Source: Sutcliffiella rhizosphaerae (GTDB lineage Bacteria; Bacillota; Bacilli; Bacillales; Bacillaceae_I). From it: a stretch of DNA of 53,098 bases. Shown here one piece after another: positions 15,635 to 24,936 of this stretch. The notes beneath the pieces were generated by a model, which had not been told where the DNA came from, searched no databases, and saw only the letters and a list, made by a program, of their open reading frames with translations. The stretch lies in the NCBI RefSeq assembly GCF_917563925.1, contig NZ_CAKJTJ010000028.1, positions 1-53,098 of the forward strand, written 5' to 3'. The translations under genes and the position numbers were made by a program. Every line of letters starts with the position of its first letter. Position 1 is the stretch's first letter.

Positions 15635-16504
15635 GTGACCTGTAATGATAAGAAGTTATTTTATTTAAAAAATATACAGCATACAACCAATAAACCTATT
15701 GAGATATACTTTTTTATTGATCCGCTCTGTCCAGAATGCTGGGCATTGGAACCAATGCTAAAAAAGCTATATGTTCAATATGGTCAATATTTTACGATAA
15801 AGCATATTGTGACAGGGCAACTCTCCTCCCTCAATCTTGCAAAAAAACATTACGCCGCTTCAATGGCGCAAGTGTGGGAACGTACAGCCACCCGCTCTGG
15901 AATGTCCTGTGATGGGTCTCTTTGGCTGGAAAATCCAATTGCGTCTCCTCATATAGCATCGATTGCAATTAAAGCAGCCGAGCTCCAAGGTAGGAGAGCA
16001 GGCATAAAGTTTTTAAGAAAATTGCAAGAGGTTCTTTTTCTTGAAAAACAGAACATTTCTAATTTGTCTGTATTAGGAGACTGTGCACAATCTGTTGGTT
16101 TAGATATGGAAGAGTTTGAAAAAGATATGATAAGTGAAAGTGCCTCAAAAGCATTGCATTGTGATATTAAAATTACTAATGAAATGGAAGTATCAGAAAT
16201 TCCCACATTGGTCTTTTTTAACGAAAATATAGAAGAAGAAGGAATAAAAGTTTCTGGCTATCATTCATATGAAGTTTATGTTCATATTTTACAGGACATG
16301 CTTGGAGAGCGGCCATTCCCTAAGATGTTGCCACCATTAGAAGATTTCCTAAAACAGTTTTCCTTTGTGGCAACAAAGGAAATTTCGGTCGTTTATAATC
16401 TTCCGATTGGGGAAGTCGAACATGAGTTAAAAAAGCTTCAATTTGCTCAAAAAGTGGAAAAGGTACCTGTTAAATATGGGACATTTTGGAGATATATTAG
16501 GTGA
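15635..16504 (+). CDS. spxH: ClpXP adaptor protein SpxH (YjbH)
   Basis: SpxH binds Spx and speeds its degradation by ClpXP, keeping Spx low in unstressed cells. The 289-residue protein has a DsbA/thioredoxin-like fold with [14 protein letters not shown] near residue 30, including the CxxC site, and a C-terminal helical part. The start is GTG 15635, within the ribosome-site region GGAAGATTGAT that overlaps the yjbI stop. Its target gene spx lies 8 kb away in the same window, near mecA, another Clp adaptor gene. The assignment also fits the B. subtilis order. Confidence 0.92.
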   Translation: MTCNDKKLFYLKNIQHTTNKPIEIYFFIDPLCPECWALEPMLKKLYVQYGQYFTIKHIVTGQLSSLNLAKKHYAASMAQVWERTATRSGMSCDGSLWLENPIASPHIASIAIKAAELQGRRAGIKFLRKLQEVLFLEKQNISNLSVLGDCAQSVGLDMEEFEKDMISESASKALHCDIKITNEMEVSEIPTLVFFNENIEEEGIKVSGYHSYEVYVHILQDMLGERPFPKMLPPLEDFLKQFSFVATKEISVVYNLPIGEVEHELKKLQFAQKVEKVPVKYGTFWRYIR

Positions 16505-16518
16505 AAGAATAGTAATGA

Positions 16519-16547
16519 CCAGACAAGATAATATTGTCTGGTTTTTA
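16519..16547 (+). terminator. Intrinsic terminator of yjbI-spxH
   Basis: CCAGACAA (16519-16526) pairs with TTGTCTGG (16534-16541), and TTTTTAG follows. Confidence 0.9.
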
Positions 16548-16633
16548 GTTTTTGATAATTTTACTGAATCCAACACACATACAACGGATAGCCGAAAAGG
16601 TTAGGGTTACCTTCATGAAACTACTTTTCCCTT

Positions 16634-16674
16634 AATAAAAAATGAAAGCCCCAGTCAACGGGACTGGGGCTTTC
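16634..16674 (-). terminator. Strong hairpin terminator read from the minus strand
   Basis: GAAAGCCCCAGTC (16644-16656) and GACTGGGGCTTTC (16662-16674) make a perfect 13-pair stem. On the minus strand it is followed by ATTTTTTATT; on the plus strand only by TGTGTC. It would stop leftward transcription escaping from pepF. Confidence 0.8.
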
Positions 16675-16930
16675 TGTGTCATTAAAGACAACAAAGGGGA
16701 TGGGAGAAATTTTTCACGGTCAAACAAAGGGGTATATGTTTGTTTGTGAATCGTTTCACGTTTATAATATATCAAATTTTGTCGACTTTTGACAAGAGGT
16801 TAGACCTCTATTTCACAACTTTGTCACATTCCATCTATTTTTTTGCAGCTTTTATGCATGGAAAGCACTTTCATTACGTAAATATTTCTAATAGAGATGT
16901 ACAAGTTTTAGAAAGGTAGGTGAAATCATA

Positions 16931-17107
16931 TTGTCTAGGTTGCCTCTTTTACTCAGCATTTTATTTATCCTATTCAGTTTGTATGTCAATACTCTTGGAC
17001 TTATGAAATTGTATCCTATTTACTTAACTTCTCCTCTTTTGTTTATGTCTATTTTTATTTTCATCCTAATAATAAGTAACAAAAGAAGGTTTAAGGGCTT
17101 TAAATAA
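16931..17107 (+). CDS. Small two-helix membrane protein, 58 residues
   Basis: A TTG at 16931 follows AAAGGTAGGTGAAATCAT. The 58-residue product has two hydrophobic stretches (LPLLLSILFILFSLYV and SPLLFMSIFIFILII) and a basic end (NKRRFKGFK), so it should sit in the membrane with the C-terminus in the cytosol. I do not recognise a family. No terminator of its own is seen apart from the pepF hairpin just beyond. The 250 bases before it hold no other gene. Confidence 0.55.
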   Translation: MSRLPLLLSILFILFSLYVNTLGLMKLYPIYLTSPLLFMSIFIFILIISNKRRFKGFK

Positions 17108-17149
17108 CATTTTTCGTTATTGCCTACTTGGTTTAGAGTAAAAAAACAA

Positions 17150-17197
17150 GATTAAAAATAAAAGCACCTTATGCAGCTGCAAAGAACTACATAAGGT
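17150..17197 (-). terminator. Intrinsic terminator of pepF
   Basis: ACCTTATG (17166-17173) and CATAAGGT (17190-17197) pair around a 16-base loop. The minus-strand tail is GCTTTTATTTTTAATC. Confidence 0.8.
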
Positions 17198-17206
17198 TCC
17201 GATAGA

Positions 17207-19021
17207 TTAGGAAAGTAGTTCTTCCATTTCCTTCAGCTTTTCTTCAAAAACTTTGCAAGCTTCTTCAATTGGTGTAGATTCTGTCATATCTACTCCTGCT
17301 TTTTTCAATACCTCTATTGGGTAATCAGAGCTTCCTGCCTTTAAGAACTCAAGGTAGCGGTCCACTGCTGGTTGACCTTCTTCTAGAATTTGTTTGCTTA
17401 ATGCAGTTGCAGCACTAAAGCCAGTCGCGTACTGATAGACATAGTAATTGTAATAGAAGTGAGGGATTCTTGCCCATTCCAATCCAATCTCCTCGTCTAT
17501 ATTAATATTCTCGCCAAAGTATTTTTTGTTTAATTCATAATATGTTTCTGTTAGCAAGTCAGCTGTTAAAGCTTCCCCATTTTGTGCAAGTTCATGGATT
17601 TTATGCTCGAACTCTGCAAACATCGTCTGGCGGAATACCGTCCCACGGAATCCTTCTAGATAGTGATTTAGTAAGTACAATCGCTTTTTATCATCATCAA
17701 TTGTTTTTAATAGATAGTCATTCAATAACGCTTCATTACAAGTAGATGCCACTTCAGCAACGAAAATAGAATAGTTCCCGTATGGATAAGGTTGCGTTTT
17801 TCTTGTGTAAAAACTATGGACTGAATGGCCAAATTCATGTGCAAGAGTAAAAAGATTATTCACATTATCTTGCCAATTCATTAGAATATATGGGTTGGTA
17901 CCATAAGTCCCGGAGGAGTATGCACCTGAACGTTTTCCTTTATTCTCGTGGATATCTACCCATCTGTTTTCAAAGCCTTCTTTAACAATCTCAAGATATT
18001 CCTGTCCAAGTGGCGCAAGTCCTTTTACCAAATAATCTTTTGCTTCCTCATAAGAAACCTCCATATTCGCTTCCTTAATTAAAGGAGTATAAAGATCATA
18101 CATATGCAGCTCATCTAACTCAAGTACTTTTTTGCGGAGGTCTACATAACGGTGCAAGAGGTGTAGATTTTTGTTCACTGTACTAACTAGATTATCGTAT
18201 ACAGCTTCAGGAATATTATTATTACTTAACGCAGCGTGCCGAGCAGAATTATAATTACGTACTTTTGCCTGGAAATTATCCTTCTTCACAGCACCACTTA
18301 AAGTGCTAGAAAATGTATTTCGATATTTTCCGTACGTTTCATAAACTGCTTTGAAAGCATTTTTTCTTACTTCCTGTTCTTCACTCTCCAAGAAGCGGAT
18401 GTAACGACCATGTGTAATTTCTACTTCCTCTCCCGATTCATCTTTAACAGATGGGAAAGTTAAATCGGCATTATTGAGCATTCCAAACGTATTAGAGGAA
18501 GCAGATAGCACATCTGATGCTTCTGCAAGCAACGCTTCTTCCTTTGCTGATAAAACATGAGGGCGTTGGCGGTTTATTTCATCTAATGAATGTTTATATA
18601 ATGAAAGTTCTTCTTTCTCCTGCAAAAACTTATCAATTTCCGCTTCTTCCATTATTAAAATTTCAGGAACAACAAAAGAAAGCGCACTTGCCACTTGAGT
18701 ATACAGGTTACTAGCGCGGTCATTTAACCCCTGATAATAAGAATTAGTAGTATCTTGATCATAACGCATATGTGCATATGTATATAGCTTTCCTAATCGA
18801 CTAGAAATAGAGTCTTGATATTGTAAAGCATCATACAATGTACTTCCAGACTTGGATAGATTTCCTTCGTAATCCTTAATTTTTGCTATCATTCCCTTTA
18901 CTTCTTGAAATTCTTTCTCCCATTGCTCATCACTTGAAAAAATATCTTCTAATCTCCATGTATCTTCTACTGCAATATCCTTGCGTTCTTGAATTTTATT
19001 TACAGTTGTTTGTTCTGCCAT
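17207..19021 (-). CDS. pepF: Oligoendopeptidase F
   Basis: PepF is a cytosolic zinc metallopeptidase of the M3 family that trims oligopeptides. The zinc site is LAHEFGHSVHSFYTR near residue 390, with the third ligand Glu in the EVASTCNEALL segment that follows. The N-terminal part is helical and includes the WRLEDIFSSDEQWEKEF start typical of the family. The 604-residue length is normal. In B. subtilis PepF (YjbG) is reported to act on peptides connected with sporulation control, and opp genes for peptide import lie in the same window. It stands as a single gene with its own terminator. Confidence 0.96.
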   Translation of the reverse strand: MAEQTTVNKIQERKDIAVEDTWRLEDIFSSDEQWEKEFQEVKGMIAKIKDYEGNLSKSGSTLYDALQYQDSISSRLGKLYTYAHMRYDQDTTNSYYQGLNDRASNLYTQVASALSFVVPEILIMEEAEIDKFLQEKEELSLYKHSLDEINRQRPHVLSAKEEALLAEASDVLSASSNTFGMLNNADLTFPSVKDESGEEVEITHGRYIRFLESEEQEVRKNAFKAVYETYGKYRNTFSSTLSGAVKKDNFQAKVRNYNSARHAALSNNNIPEAVYDNLVSTVNKNLHLLHRYVDLRKKVLELDELHMYDLYTPLIKEANMEVSYEEAKDYLVKGLAPLGQEYLEIVKEGFENRWVDIHENKGKRSGAYSSGTYGTNPYILMNWQDNVNNLFTLAHEFGHSVHSFYTRKTQPYPYGNYSIFVAEVASTCNEALLNDYLLKTIDDDKKRLYLLNHYLEGFRGTVFRQTMFAEFEHKIHELAQNGEALTADLLTETYYELNKKYFGENINIDEEIGLEWARIPHFYYNYYVYQYATGFSAATALSKQILEEGQPAVDRYLEFLKAGSSDYPIEVLKKAGVDMTESTPIEEACKVFEEKLKEMEELLS

Positions 19022-19102
19022 ATGATAACCCCCTATAAATACTAAAAAATTGCATCTTTAATACTATTCGACATGAGATTATTATTCCCTTTTTTCTTTT
19101 TA

Positions 19103-20278
19103 CTATCTACTTTTTTTAAGCCTTATTAAAGTATCTAATAATAAATAATCTTGATAAACTGCTTGCTTTAACGTTTGCAATGGAGTTTCTGGAAGCAGCT
19201 TTTGATAGTAATGTTCATTACAACGCTTCAATACACCTAAAATCTCTAAATTATCGAGATACTCAATAACAGCATCCTCATATTGAGCACCTTTAACTAA
19301 AGGTAAATCTCTAAGTCTTATTTGATTGTTTATAACTCTATACCTTACTGCATTCAATATTGTTGATAAATGAAGTTGAGCATTTATTGGCAAATGATAG
19401 ATGGAGTCAAAGTAGATCCAAGCTTGCCATTCAATTAGAGGAGAGTGAAGCATATAAAAGGAGGTTACTGGTAGACCAATTCTAGCAGGTATTAATGATA
19501 GAGGAATATTTATTTTTTCATAACATAGCCGTTGAAGCATTGCTAGCGGTTTGTACATGCAATAATGATACCGCCATTTTTTCTTGTAATGCAGAAAATG
19601 GGACTTCCAAGACAAATATCTATTTTTCATTGAGTGCTCAGGATATTCTATCCAAGATGGTGATGTTATTAAGCTTATATAAGTAGTTGTGCTATTCAAG
19701 GTAAAGGTGGGGTAAAGATAATAAAAGATTGAATTCTTAGGACAAAAACTAAGAATAAAAGGAGGATTTTCCTTTGAAGAGCTTTGGAGAAATTGCCATT
19801 GAAATGAAGTGATTTTCATTTTCGGGACAGCAGGATTAAGTTTATCTTTTCCTATGATCCACACCGGCTTTATATTAGCAGCTTCATATAATTCTGTCCT
19901 TTTTTTAAATTCACTGCTTGATAAACTGGAACATTGAAACTCAAACGCATAATTATTATCCAAATTTTGTACAAAAACATCTGCACGTTGCTTTGTTTCT
20001 GGGATTACAAATTCTAGCTCCTTCCAGTCAAATCCCTGAAGCTTTTCATAAAGCCTTGCTTTACCTTCAAGATGATAAAGTGTCTCTGGTTCTGAGGATG
20101 CATAACATTCCTTATTCTGATGCGCAAAATGCGCTCTTTTTACCTGCCCTTTTTTTAAAAGCAGTTTTTTATTACATACTGGACAATAAAAATTCTCTCC
20201 ATCAATCGAAATTTCTTTATTGCTAGAAATGCCGTGTAGAGAGATCAGTGAGCCATCTGCCCTTTTAGCGACAAACAT
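19103..20278 (-). CDS. coiA: Competence protein CoiA
   Basis: CoiA is required for transformation in several Gram-positive bacteria, after DNA uptake. The 391-residue protein has an N-terminal zinc-finger-like part with FYCPVCNKKLLLKKG and RAHFAHQNKECY, then a nuclease-like domain (ELEFVIPETKQRADVFV, YAFEFQCSSLSSSEF) with the D-ExQ arrangement of restriction-type nucleases. The C-terminal half is less conserved. It has the position of yjbF (coiA) in B. subtilis, upstream of pepF. A ComK site could be expected before it, but I could not mark one with confidence in the 290 bases upstream. Confidence 0.9.
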   Translation of the reverse strand: MFVAKRADGSLISLHGISSNKEISIDGENFYCPVCNKKLLLKKGQVKRAHFAHQNKECYASSEPETLYHLEGKARLYEKLQGFDWKELEFVIPETKQRADVFVQNLDNNYAFEFQCSSLSSSEFKKRTELYEAANIKPVWIIGKDKLNPAVPKMKITSFQWQFLQSSSKENPPFILSFCPKNSIFYYLYPTFTLNSTTTYISLITSPSWIEYPEHSMKNRYLSWKSHFLHYKKKWRYHYCMYKPLAMLQRLCYEKINIPLSLIPARIGLPVTSFYMLHSPLIEWQAWIYFDSIYHLPINAQLHLSTILNAVRYRVINNQIRLRDLPLVKGAQYEDAVIEYLDNLEILGVLKRCNEHYYQKLLPETPLQTLKQAVYQDYLLLDTLIRLKKSR

Positions 20279-20531
20279 TTCATCACACCTTTCTTTGCTC
20301 TATACATGTTACATATTCGTCAGCCTACGACATATCCCTTTATATTTTTTGAAATTCCGCGGGAAATATTTTGAAGAGGTTTGTAGTGGATTGGGAGTTA
20401 CAAAAAACAAATTTCTTATTTTATTACTTTCTTTCAAAACGAACTTTACAAATAACACCTAATAATTGTTACCCATCCCTTCTTTTGTTTAATTTAAGGG
20501 CATTTTCAAGTAATTTACTCCTGAAATAATG

Positions 20532-20555
20532 AAAAAAAGCACCGTATATCGGCAC
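20532..20555 (-). terminator. Intrinsic terminator of cls
   Basis: On the minus strand GTGCCG-ATATA-CGGTGC forms a stem, with two wobble pairs, and is followed by TTTTTTT. Confidence 0.75.
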
Positions 20556-20567
20556 TTTAAAGGTGTT

Positions 20568-22079
20568 TCATAATAAAGGTGAAGCCAACCTAGCCATTGA
20601 TTCGAATATTTTCTGGTTAAGAGGTCTATTAGCATACTCATTTTTTAATATGGACTTAGAATCCAATAGGTCTTGCTCAAAATCTTTTACAAGCGTATTC
20701 ACACTATCCGTGTTATAAAGAAACGCATTCACTTCAAAATTCAAATGGAAACTTCGCATATCCATGTTTGCTGTTCCAATTGATGCAATTTCTTCATCCA
20801 CTATGACCACTTTGCTATGGAGGAAGCCCTTTTTATATTCGTAAATCTTCACTCCTGCTTCCATCATTTCTGGAAAATAGGAACGGGAAGCATAATACAC
20901 AAGGCGCTTATCGGGACGGCTTGGAACTAGGAGTCGTACATCGAGTCCTCCAAGTGCTGCAACTTTTAAAGCTGTAAAAATATCATCATCTGGTACAAAA
21001 TATGGTGACGCTATCCATATGGAATTTCTAGCTGAAGTAATCATGGAGAAATAAAGATTCTTTATTACTTCCCATTCTTGATCTGGTCCACCAGCGATCA
21101 TTTGTACGCCACCGTATTTTTTTTCATCCACAAAAGTAGGAGTTAGGTAGCTTGGAGTCAATAGTGATTCATCGGTAGCATAGTACCAGTCCTGAAGAAA
21201 GATTAACTGTAAGGTCCTGACTGCTTCTCCTCTAACATAAAGATGAGTATCACGCCAAAAACCGAAGTATTTATCACGCCCTAGATACTCATCTCCGATA
21301 TTTAATCCTCCAACAAAGCCCACTTCCCCATCAACCACTATAATTTTACGGTGATTTCGGAAGTTAATTTTGTTGTTAAAAACAGGCATCCTAACAGGAG
21401 AAAAGGATATTATATGTACACCAGCAGCCCGTAATTCTTTTATGTATTTATTACTTAATTGAAAACTACCTACAGCATCGAACAAAAAACGTACTTGTAC
21501 CCCACTTTTTGCTTTTTCGATTAATAAATCTTTAATCTGGTTACCAATAATGTCATCCCTTACAATGTAGTATTCAAAATGAATATGGTGTTTTGCTTTT
21601 GAAATTTCTTCTAATATTTTAGCAAAAGTCTGATCCCCATTGGTAAGGACTACTGTTTCAGTTTGAAAGGAAATCGGGCTTCTCCCTATGTTTTGTGAGA
21701 GTTGAAAAATTCCTCGTTTACCTTCATCAAGCAGATGACGTTCTTCACTAGAATATTCTCTTTTTCCTTCTATTTCTTCTAACACTTCTTTGTCCAAAAG
21801 TGCTTTTCTTTGGAAAAGTCGACGCTTCCTTACATTACGTCCAAACAACAAGTAGAAGAAAAAGCCGAGTACAGGAAAGGCACCAAGCACTACCAGCCAT
21901 GTTAGTGTACGGGTTGGATGTCGATTTTCTAACGATATTAAAAAAGCAATAAACACTACCGAAATAGTAAAAAGAATTGATATAGAGCCTAGCAACCATC
22001 CTTCCCATAGTCCTTGTGTTGTAAATAGAACTGCACCGATTGCTAGAACAAAAACTAAAACCCTGACAGTGGTCTTCAC
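20568..22079 (-). CDS. cls: Cardiolipin synthase
   Basis: The enzyme condenses two phosphatidylglycerols into cardiolipin at the membrane. Two hydrophobic segments lie in residues 1-65, followed by the cytosolic phospholipase D-type body. The two HKD motifs are NHRKIIVVDGEVGFVGGLN and LHSKVVIVDEEIASIGTANM. The length of 503 residues is typical. Bacilli usually have more than one such gene, so the physiological role of this copy cannot be decided. It lies between mecA and coiA on the same strand but is separated from mecA by a terminator. Confidence 0.95.
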   Translation of the reverse strand: MKTTVRVLVFVLAIGAVLFTTQGLWEGWLLGSISILFTISVVFIAFLISLENRHPTRTLTWLVVLGAFPVLGFFFYLLFGRNVRKRRLFQRKALLDKEVLEEIEGKREYSSEERHLLDEGKRGIFQLSQNIGRSPISFQTETVVLTNGDQTFAKILEEISKAKHHIHFEYYIVRDDIIGNQIKDLLIEKAKSGVQVRFLFDAVGSFQLSNKYIKELRAAGVHIISFSPVRMPVFNNKINFRNHRKIIVVDGEVGFVGGLNIGDEYLGRDKYFGFWRDTHLYVRGEAVRTLQLIFLQDWYYATDESLLTPSYLTPTFVDEKKYGGVQMIAGGPDQEWEVIKNLYFSMITSARNSIWIASPYFVPDDDIFTALKVAALGGLDVRLLVPSRPDKRLVYYASRSYFPEMMEAGVKIYEYKKGFLHSKVVIVDEEIASIGTANMDMRSFHLNFEVNAFLYNTDSVNTLVKDFEQDLLDSKSILKNEYANRPLNQKIFESMARLASPLL

Positions 22080-22133
22080 GAGTCTCTCAGCTCCCTAAAT
22101 AAAATAAAAAGAAAAATGGTTAATTTGGAAAAA

Positions 22134-22163
22134 AAACCGATTTCAACAAGTTGAAATCGGTTT
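22134..22163 (-). terminator. Intrinsic terminator of mecA
   Basis: AAACCGATTTCA pairs with TGAAATCGGTTT around ACAAGT, and the minus-strand tail is TTTTTCCAAATT. The stem starts three bases past the mecA stop. Confidence 0.88.
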
Positions 22164-22166
22164 TCA

Positions 22167-22859
22167 TCATCTGAGAGGAAAATGCTTTGTCATTTGTTCC
22201 ATCGCAGTGTCTTTCACAACTTCAGAGCCATATTCCTGTAGACGGTGTATGGAGAGAGCTGATTCTTCCCCGTACTCCAAAAGTATACTTAGAACATTGT
22301 CAATATCTTCATCTGTATAGTGTTCACTTGAAAAATCAACGTATAAATAATAATTTTTCTCATAGAAGAAAACATCATTCTTTAGGTTTTCTAAGTGGAA
22401 TAATCGATGACTTGCTGATATTAGATATTCCAAATCTCTAAAACGAACCATAAACTGTAGGAGGTCTTGTTCATCTTCCTGTTTATCATTCTTTAAATCA
22501 TCTGATTTCGCAGGCGAATTAAAGTGTTGATCAAGCAATGCTTCAATTCTTTCATCAACAGGGATATCTATTCTTTTATCATCTGATACAGGGACTTCGA
22601 AATTTTTACCGTCTTTGGATAATTGGGCACGAGTTACGATAACCTCTAGGCCTTTATCAAGTGCTTGTACTTGAATCCATAACGGCCCTTCGACCATAAA
22701 ATCCTCTTCATCGTGTGCTTCATCCATCATTTCCCAAAATAATTCTTCACTGCGCTCTCGATTATACCAGATTTCTTCCTTGTCAAATCCGCGTTCTTCT
22801 ATATCACCATATGAAATGTAAAATTTGACTGTATGATCATTAATACGTTCAATCTCCAT
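22167..22859 (-). CDS. mecA: Adaptor protein MecA
   Basis: MecA brings substrates such as ComK to the ClpCP protease and promotes ClpC assembly. The N-terminal substrate-binding domain is visible as MEIERINDHTVKFYISYGDI and GFDKEEIWYNRERSEELFWE. A charged linker with Lys-Asn-Asp-Lys and Glu-rich runs leads to the C-terminal ClpC-binding domain (YLYVDFSSEHYTDEDIDNVL, ALSIHRLQEYG). ATG 22859 is chosen because AAGGGAG lies nine bases before it and it gives the family's standard start; a TTG nine bases further upstream is less likely. The protein is 230 residues. Confidence 0.95.
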   Translation of the reverse strand: MEIERINDHTVKFYISYGDIEERGFDKEEIWYNRERSEELFWEMMDEAHDEEDFMVEGPLWIQVQALDKGLEVIVTRAQLSKDGKNFEVPVSDDKRIDIPVDERIEALLDQHFNSPAKSDDLKNDKQEDEQDLLQFMVRFRDLEYLISASHRLFHLENLKNDVFFYEKNYYLYVDFSSEHYTDEDIDNVLSILLEYGEESALSIHRLQEYGSEVVKDTAMEQMTKHFPLR

Positions 22860-23381
22860 CTTTAACAACTCCCTTCTATTTCGGTAAATGATTAGCGTGC
22901 TCTTTTTTTAAAACAAACTCATTTTTTAAATGAGATTGCAAATAACGCATTGTCCGCTCCTCATTTTCCTCCGTCTATCTTTGGAAGGGACCCTCCACAA
23001 AATTTTGTTTTACCTTATTGTAACAATTTATCCACTTAGCCATGCAGGTAAACATCCATCAGAAGTAAAAAGAATGATTTTACTCCTTATTTACAACTGC
23101 AAGTATTGGATTTTTGAGGCAGGATAACCATACATCGTATCCATCATAAAATAAGAACAAGTATACAGTAAAGTGATATACTTGTACTTTTATTTTATGA
23201 TAAAAAAAGGAAGAATGGAAACAAAAATGCTCACATTTTTAAAAATCGTAAAAAAGCCTATTCTATCATATTAGCAATTTCATGATCAGTAACTTTATGT
23301 GTACATGTTTATATAAGTAGGCATAAAATAGGACAACCACCACTATATTTATATAGTACATATACAAAAGGGAGCGATATC
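22860..23381. other. mecA/yjbE divergent intergenic region
   Basis: About 520 bases without a credible gene. The most striking item is the long hairpin at 23143-23201. Open frames here have no ribosome sites or recognisable products. The promoter regions of mecA (left) and yjbE (right) must lie inside, but I could not mark them with confidence. Confidence 0.6.
23143..23201. repeat. Long imperfect inverted repeat, about 22 pairs
   Basis: The left arm ATCATAAAATAAG...ACAAGTATA and the right arm TATACTTGT...TTTTATTTTATGAT pair with only small mismatches around an 11-base loop. No T tract follows on either strand, so it does not look like an ordinary terminator. It may be an RNA structure or a small palindromic repeat. 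Confidence 0.7.
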
Positions 23382-24032
23382 GTGGATCTAGAATTGATAA
23401 TAGCCATTTTGTTAATAATCGGCATAGATATTGTTCTTGGTGGTGACAATGCCATAATAATAGCACTTGCTTGCAGAGATTTACCACAAAACCAACGAAA
23501 TAAAGCAATTATTTTTGGGACAATAATAGCAATTATTTGCAGGATACTTCTTACTATCGGAGCTGTATACTTACTTTCCATACCCTTTTTACATTTTGTT
23601 GGAGGCGTGCTTTTATATTATATAGCATTTCAACTTATTAATGACAATATGGATAGAACGATCGTTAAAGGAAGCCCGTCAATTATGGTTGCCATTAAAA
23701 CAATTGTAGTCGCAGATATTATTATGGGAATTGATAATGTTATGGCAGTGGCAGGTGCTGCACATGGAAACTATTACTTAGTGATCATAGGGCTGCTATT
23801 CTCCATGCCTATTATTATTTGGGGAAGTAAGTTAATTTTAATCATGATGGAAAAATATCCGATCATCGTATATATAGGAGCATGTATACTAAGTTTTACA
23901 GCGGGCAAGATGATCATTCATGAGCCAGTGGTTGCATCATTGATGGCGTTTGCCGAGTGGCAAATGTATTTACCATATATCATGATATGCGTCCTTTTGA
24001 CCGTTTCGTTATTAAAACAGAAAATAGCTTGA
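23382..24032 (+). CDS. yjbE: TerC-family integral membrane protein YjbE
   Basis: TerC-family proteins are membrane exporters; several bacillus members help exoenzyme metalation or manganese efflux. The 216-residue protein has about seven hydrophobic segments. It carries the two acidic family motifs, DIVLGGDNAIIIALAC in the first and ADIIMGIDNVMAVAGAAHG in the fourth helix. The start is GTG 23382 after GGGAGCGATATC. No manganese riboswitch of the yybP-ykoY type was recognised upstream. In B. subtilis yjbE lies between spx and mecA, as here. Confidence 0.92.
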   Translation: MDLELIIAILLIIGIDIVLGGDNAIIIALACRDLPQNQRNKAIIFGTIIAIICRILLTIGAVYLLSIPFLHFVGGVLLYYIAFQLINDNMDRTIVKGSPSIMVAIKTIVVADIIMGIDNVMAVAGAAHGNYYLVIIGLLFSMPIIIWGSKLILIMMEKYPIIVYIGACILSFTAGKMIIHEPVVASLMAFAEWQMYLPYIMICVLLTVSLLKQKIA

Positions 24033-24070
24033 GTGATGTCATATTATATTCTTAAAAGAGCTTATAATAA

Positions 24071-24106
24071 AAACTTCTACATGAGTAGCCATGTAGAAGT
24101 TTTTGT
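24071..24106. terminator. Terminator between yjbE and spx
   Basis: AAACTTCTACAT (24071-24082) and ATGTAGAAGTTT (24091-24102) form a perfect stem. T residues follow on the plus strand (TTTTTG), and the minus strand also has TTTTTATT, so it can serve both converging genes. Confidence 0.9.
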
Positions 24107-24124
24107 CATTTTTGAGAGCTATGC

Positions 24125-24523
24125 TTAACCGTTTACCAAGCGTTGCGCTTCTCTTAACTGGAATGTTCTTACCTTTCTTGGTAAGAAGCGGCGAATCTCA
24201 TCTTCGTTGTATCCTACTTGTAGTCGTTTTTCGTCTATAATAATTGGCCTTCTTAATAGACCTGGGTGTTCTTTAATGACAGCATATAACTCTTGAAGCG
24301 GCATTGCTTCAACATTGATGTTTAGCTTTTGGAAGATTTTGGATCTGGTTGAAATGATTTCATCCGTTCCGTCTTCCGTCATGCGGAGAATCTCTTTAAT
24401 TTCATCAATAGATAAAGATTCAGAGAAAATATTTCTTTCTTTATATGGAATGTTATGTTCTTCTAACCAATTTTTCGCTTTACGACAAGAAGTACAACTT
24501 GGAGATGTATATAGTGTTACCAT
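24125..24523 (-). CDS. spx: Transcriptional regulator Spx
   Basis: Spx binds the alpha subunit of RNA polymerase and turns on thiol-stress genes. The 132 residues match the family. The redox switch CTSC is at residues 10-13 ([13 protein letters not shown]). The [10 protein letters not shown] segment carries the Arg needed for DNA and polymerase contact, and [11 protein letters not shown]-like residues follow ([16 protein letters not shown]). Spx is degraded by ClpXP with SpxH, which is encoded in the same window. The gene has GAGAGGAAAG as ribosome site. Unlike in B. subtilis, yjbC is not directly upstream; an efflux block lies between. Confidence 0.96.
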   Translation of the reverse strand: MVTLYTSPSCTSCRKAKNWLEEHNIPYKERNIFSESLSIDEIKEILRMTEDGTDEIISTRSKIFQKLNINVEAMPLQELYAVIKEHPGLLRRPIIIDEKRLQVGYNEDEIRRFLPRKVRTFQLREAQRLVNG

Positions 24524-24936
24524 GAACTTTCCTCTCCTTTTATCTAGTAATATTAGAAAAGAACATGCTGAACGTTTCTAATTGTGAATCGCTCTCATTT
24601 TAAAATTACTATAAAAAAGTAATTTCTATTGTAATTATACACGATTTCCGACTAAAAAGGTATAGTATTTTTCAAGTCAGATACGTTTGTCACAACATGT
24701 TCATTTTTACGATGCTTATTATTTTATTCCATTTTTTTTGCGTTTACATGTATATAGACGTATAGCATTCTAGGAAAGTTTCATTATAATTGAAATTTAT
24801 TCTCAATTTTAAATGACTGTTCACAAAGTAGTAACATTTATTCTTATAAAAGTACTCATCGACAGTTAAGAATTGTAAGGGTTTGTAATACATGTTAGTT
24901 TTATATTTAGACATGATAAGTATGAGGTGATAGATA
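24524..24936. other. spx/efflux-operon divergent intergenic region
   Basis: This is 413 bases of AT-rich DNA without a gene. A minus-strand TATAAT (24634-24639) could be a -10 for spx, but its -35 is poor. A small stem AAATTACT/AGTAATTT (24603-24624) would lie in the spx leader. Promoters for the forward efflux genes should be at the right end. I mark no sites with confidence. Confidence 0.5.

Noticed and set aside
22930-23127. Forward 65-codon frame upstream of yjbE
   Set aside because: There is no ribosome site and the composition is that of AT-rich intergenic DNA.
23202-23381. Possible manganese riboswitch of the yybP-ykoY type before the TerC-family gene
   Set aside because: I could not find the conserved core of that riboswitch; only the hairpin further left is evident.
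24634-24639. TATAAT as the spx promoter
   Set aside because: The -35 region at 16 to 18 bases is not convincing, so it is mentioned only in the interval entry.
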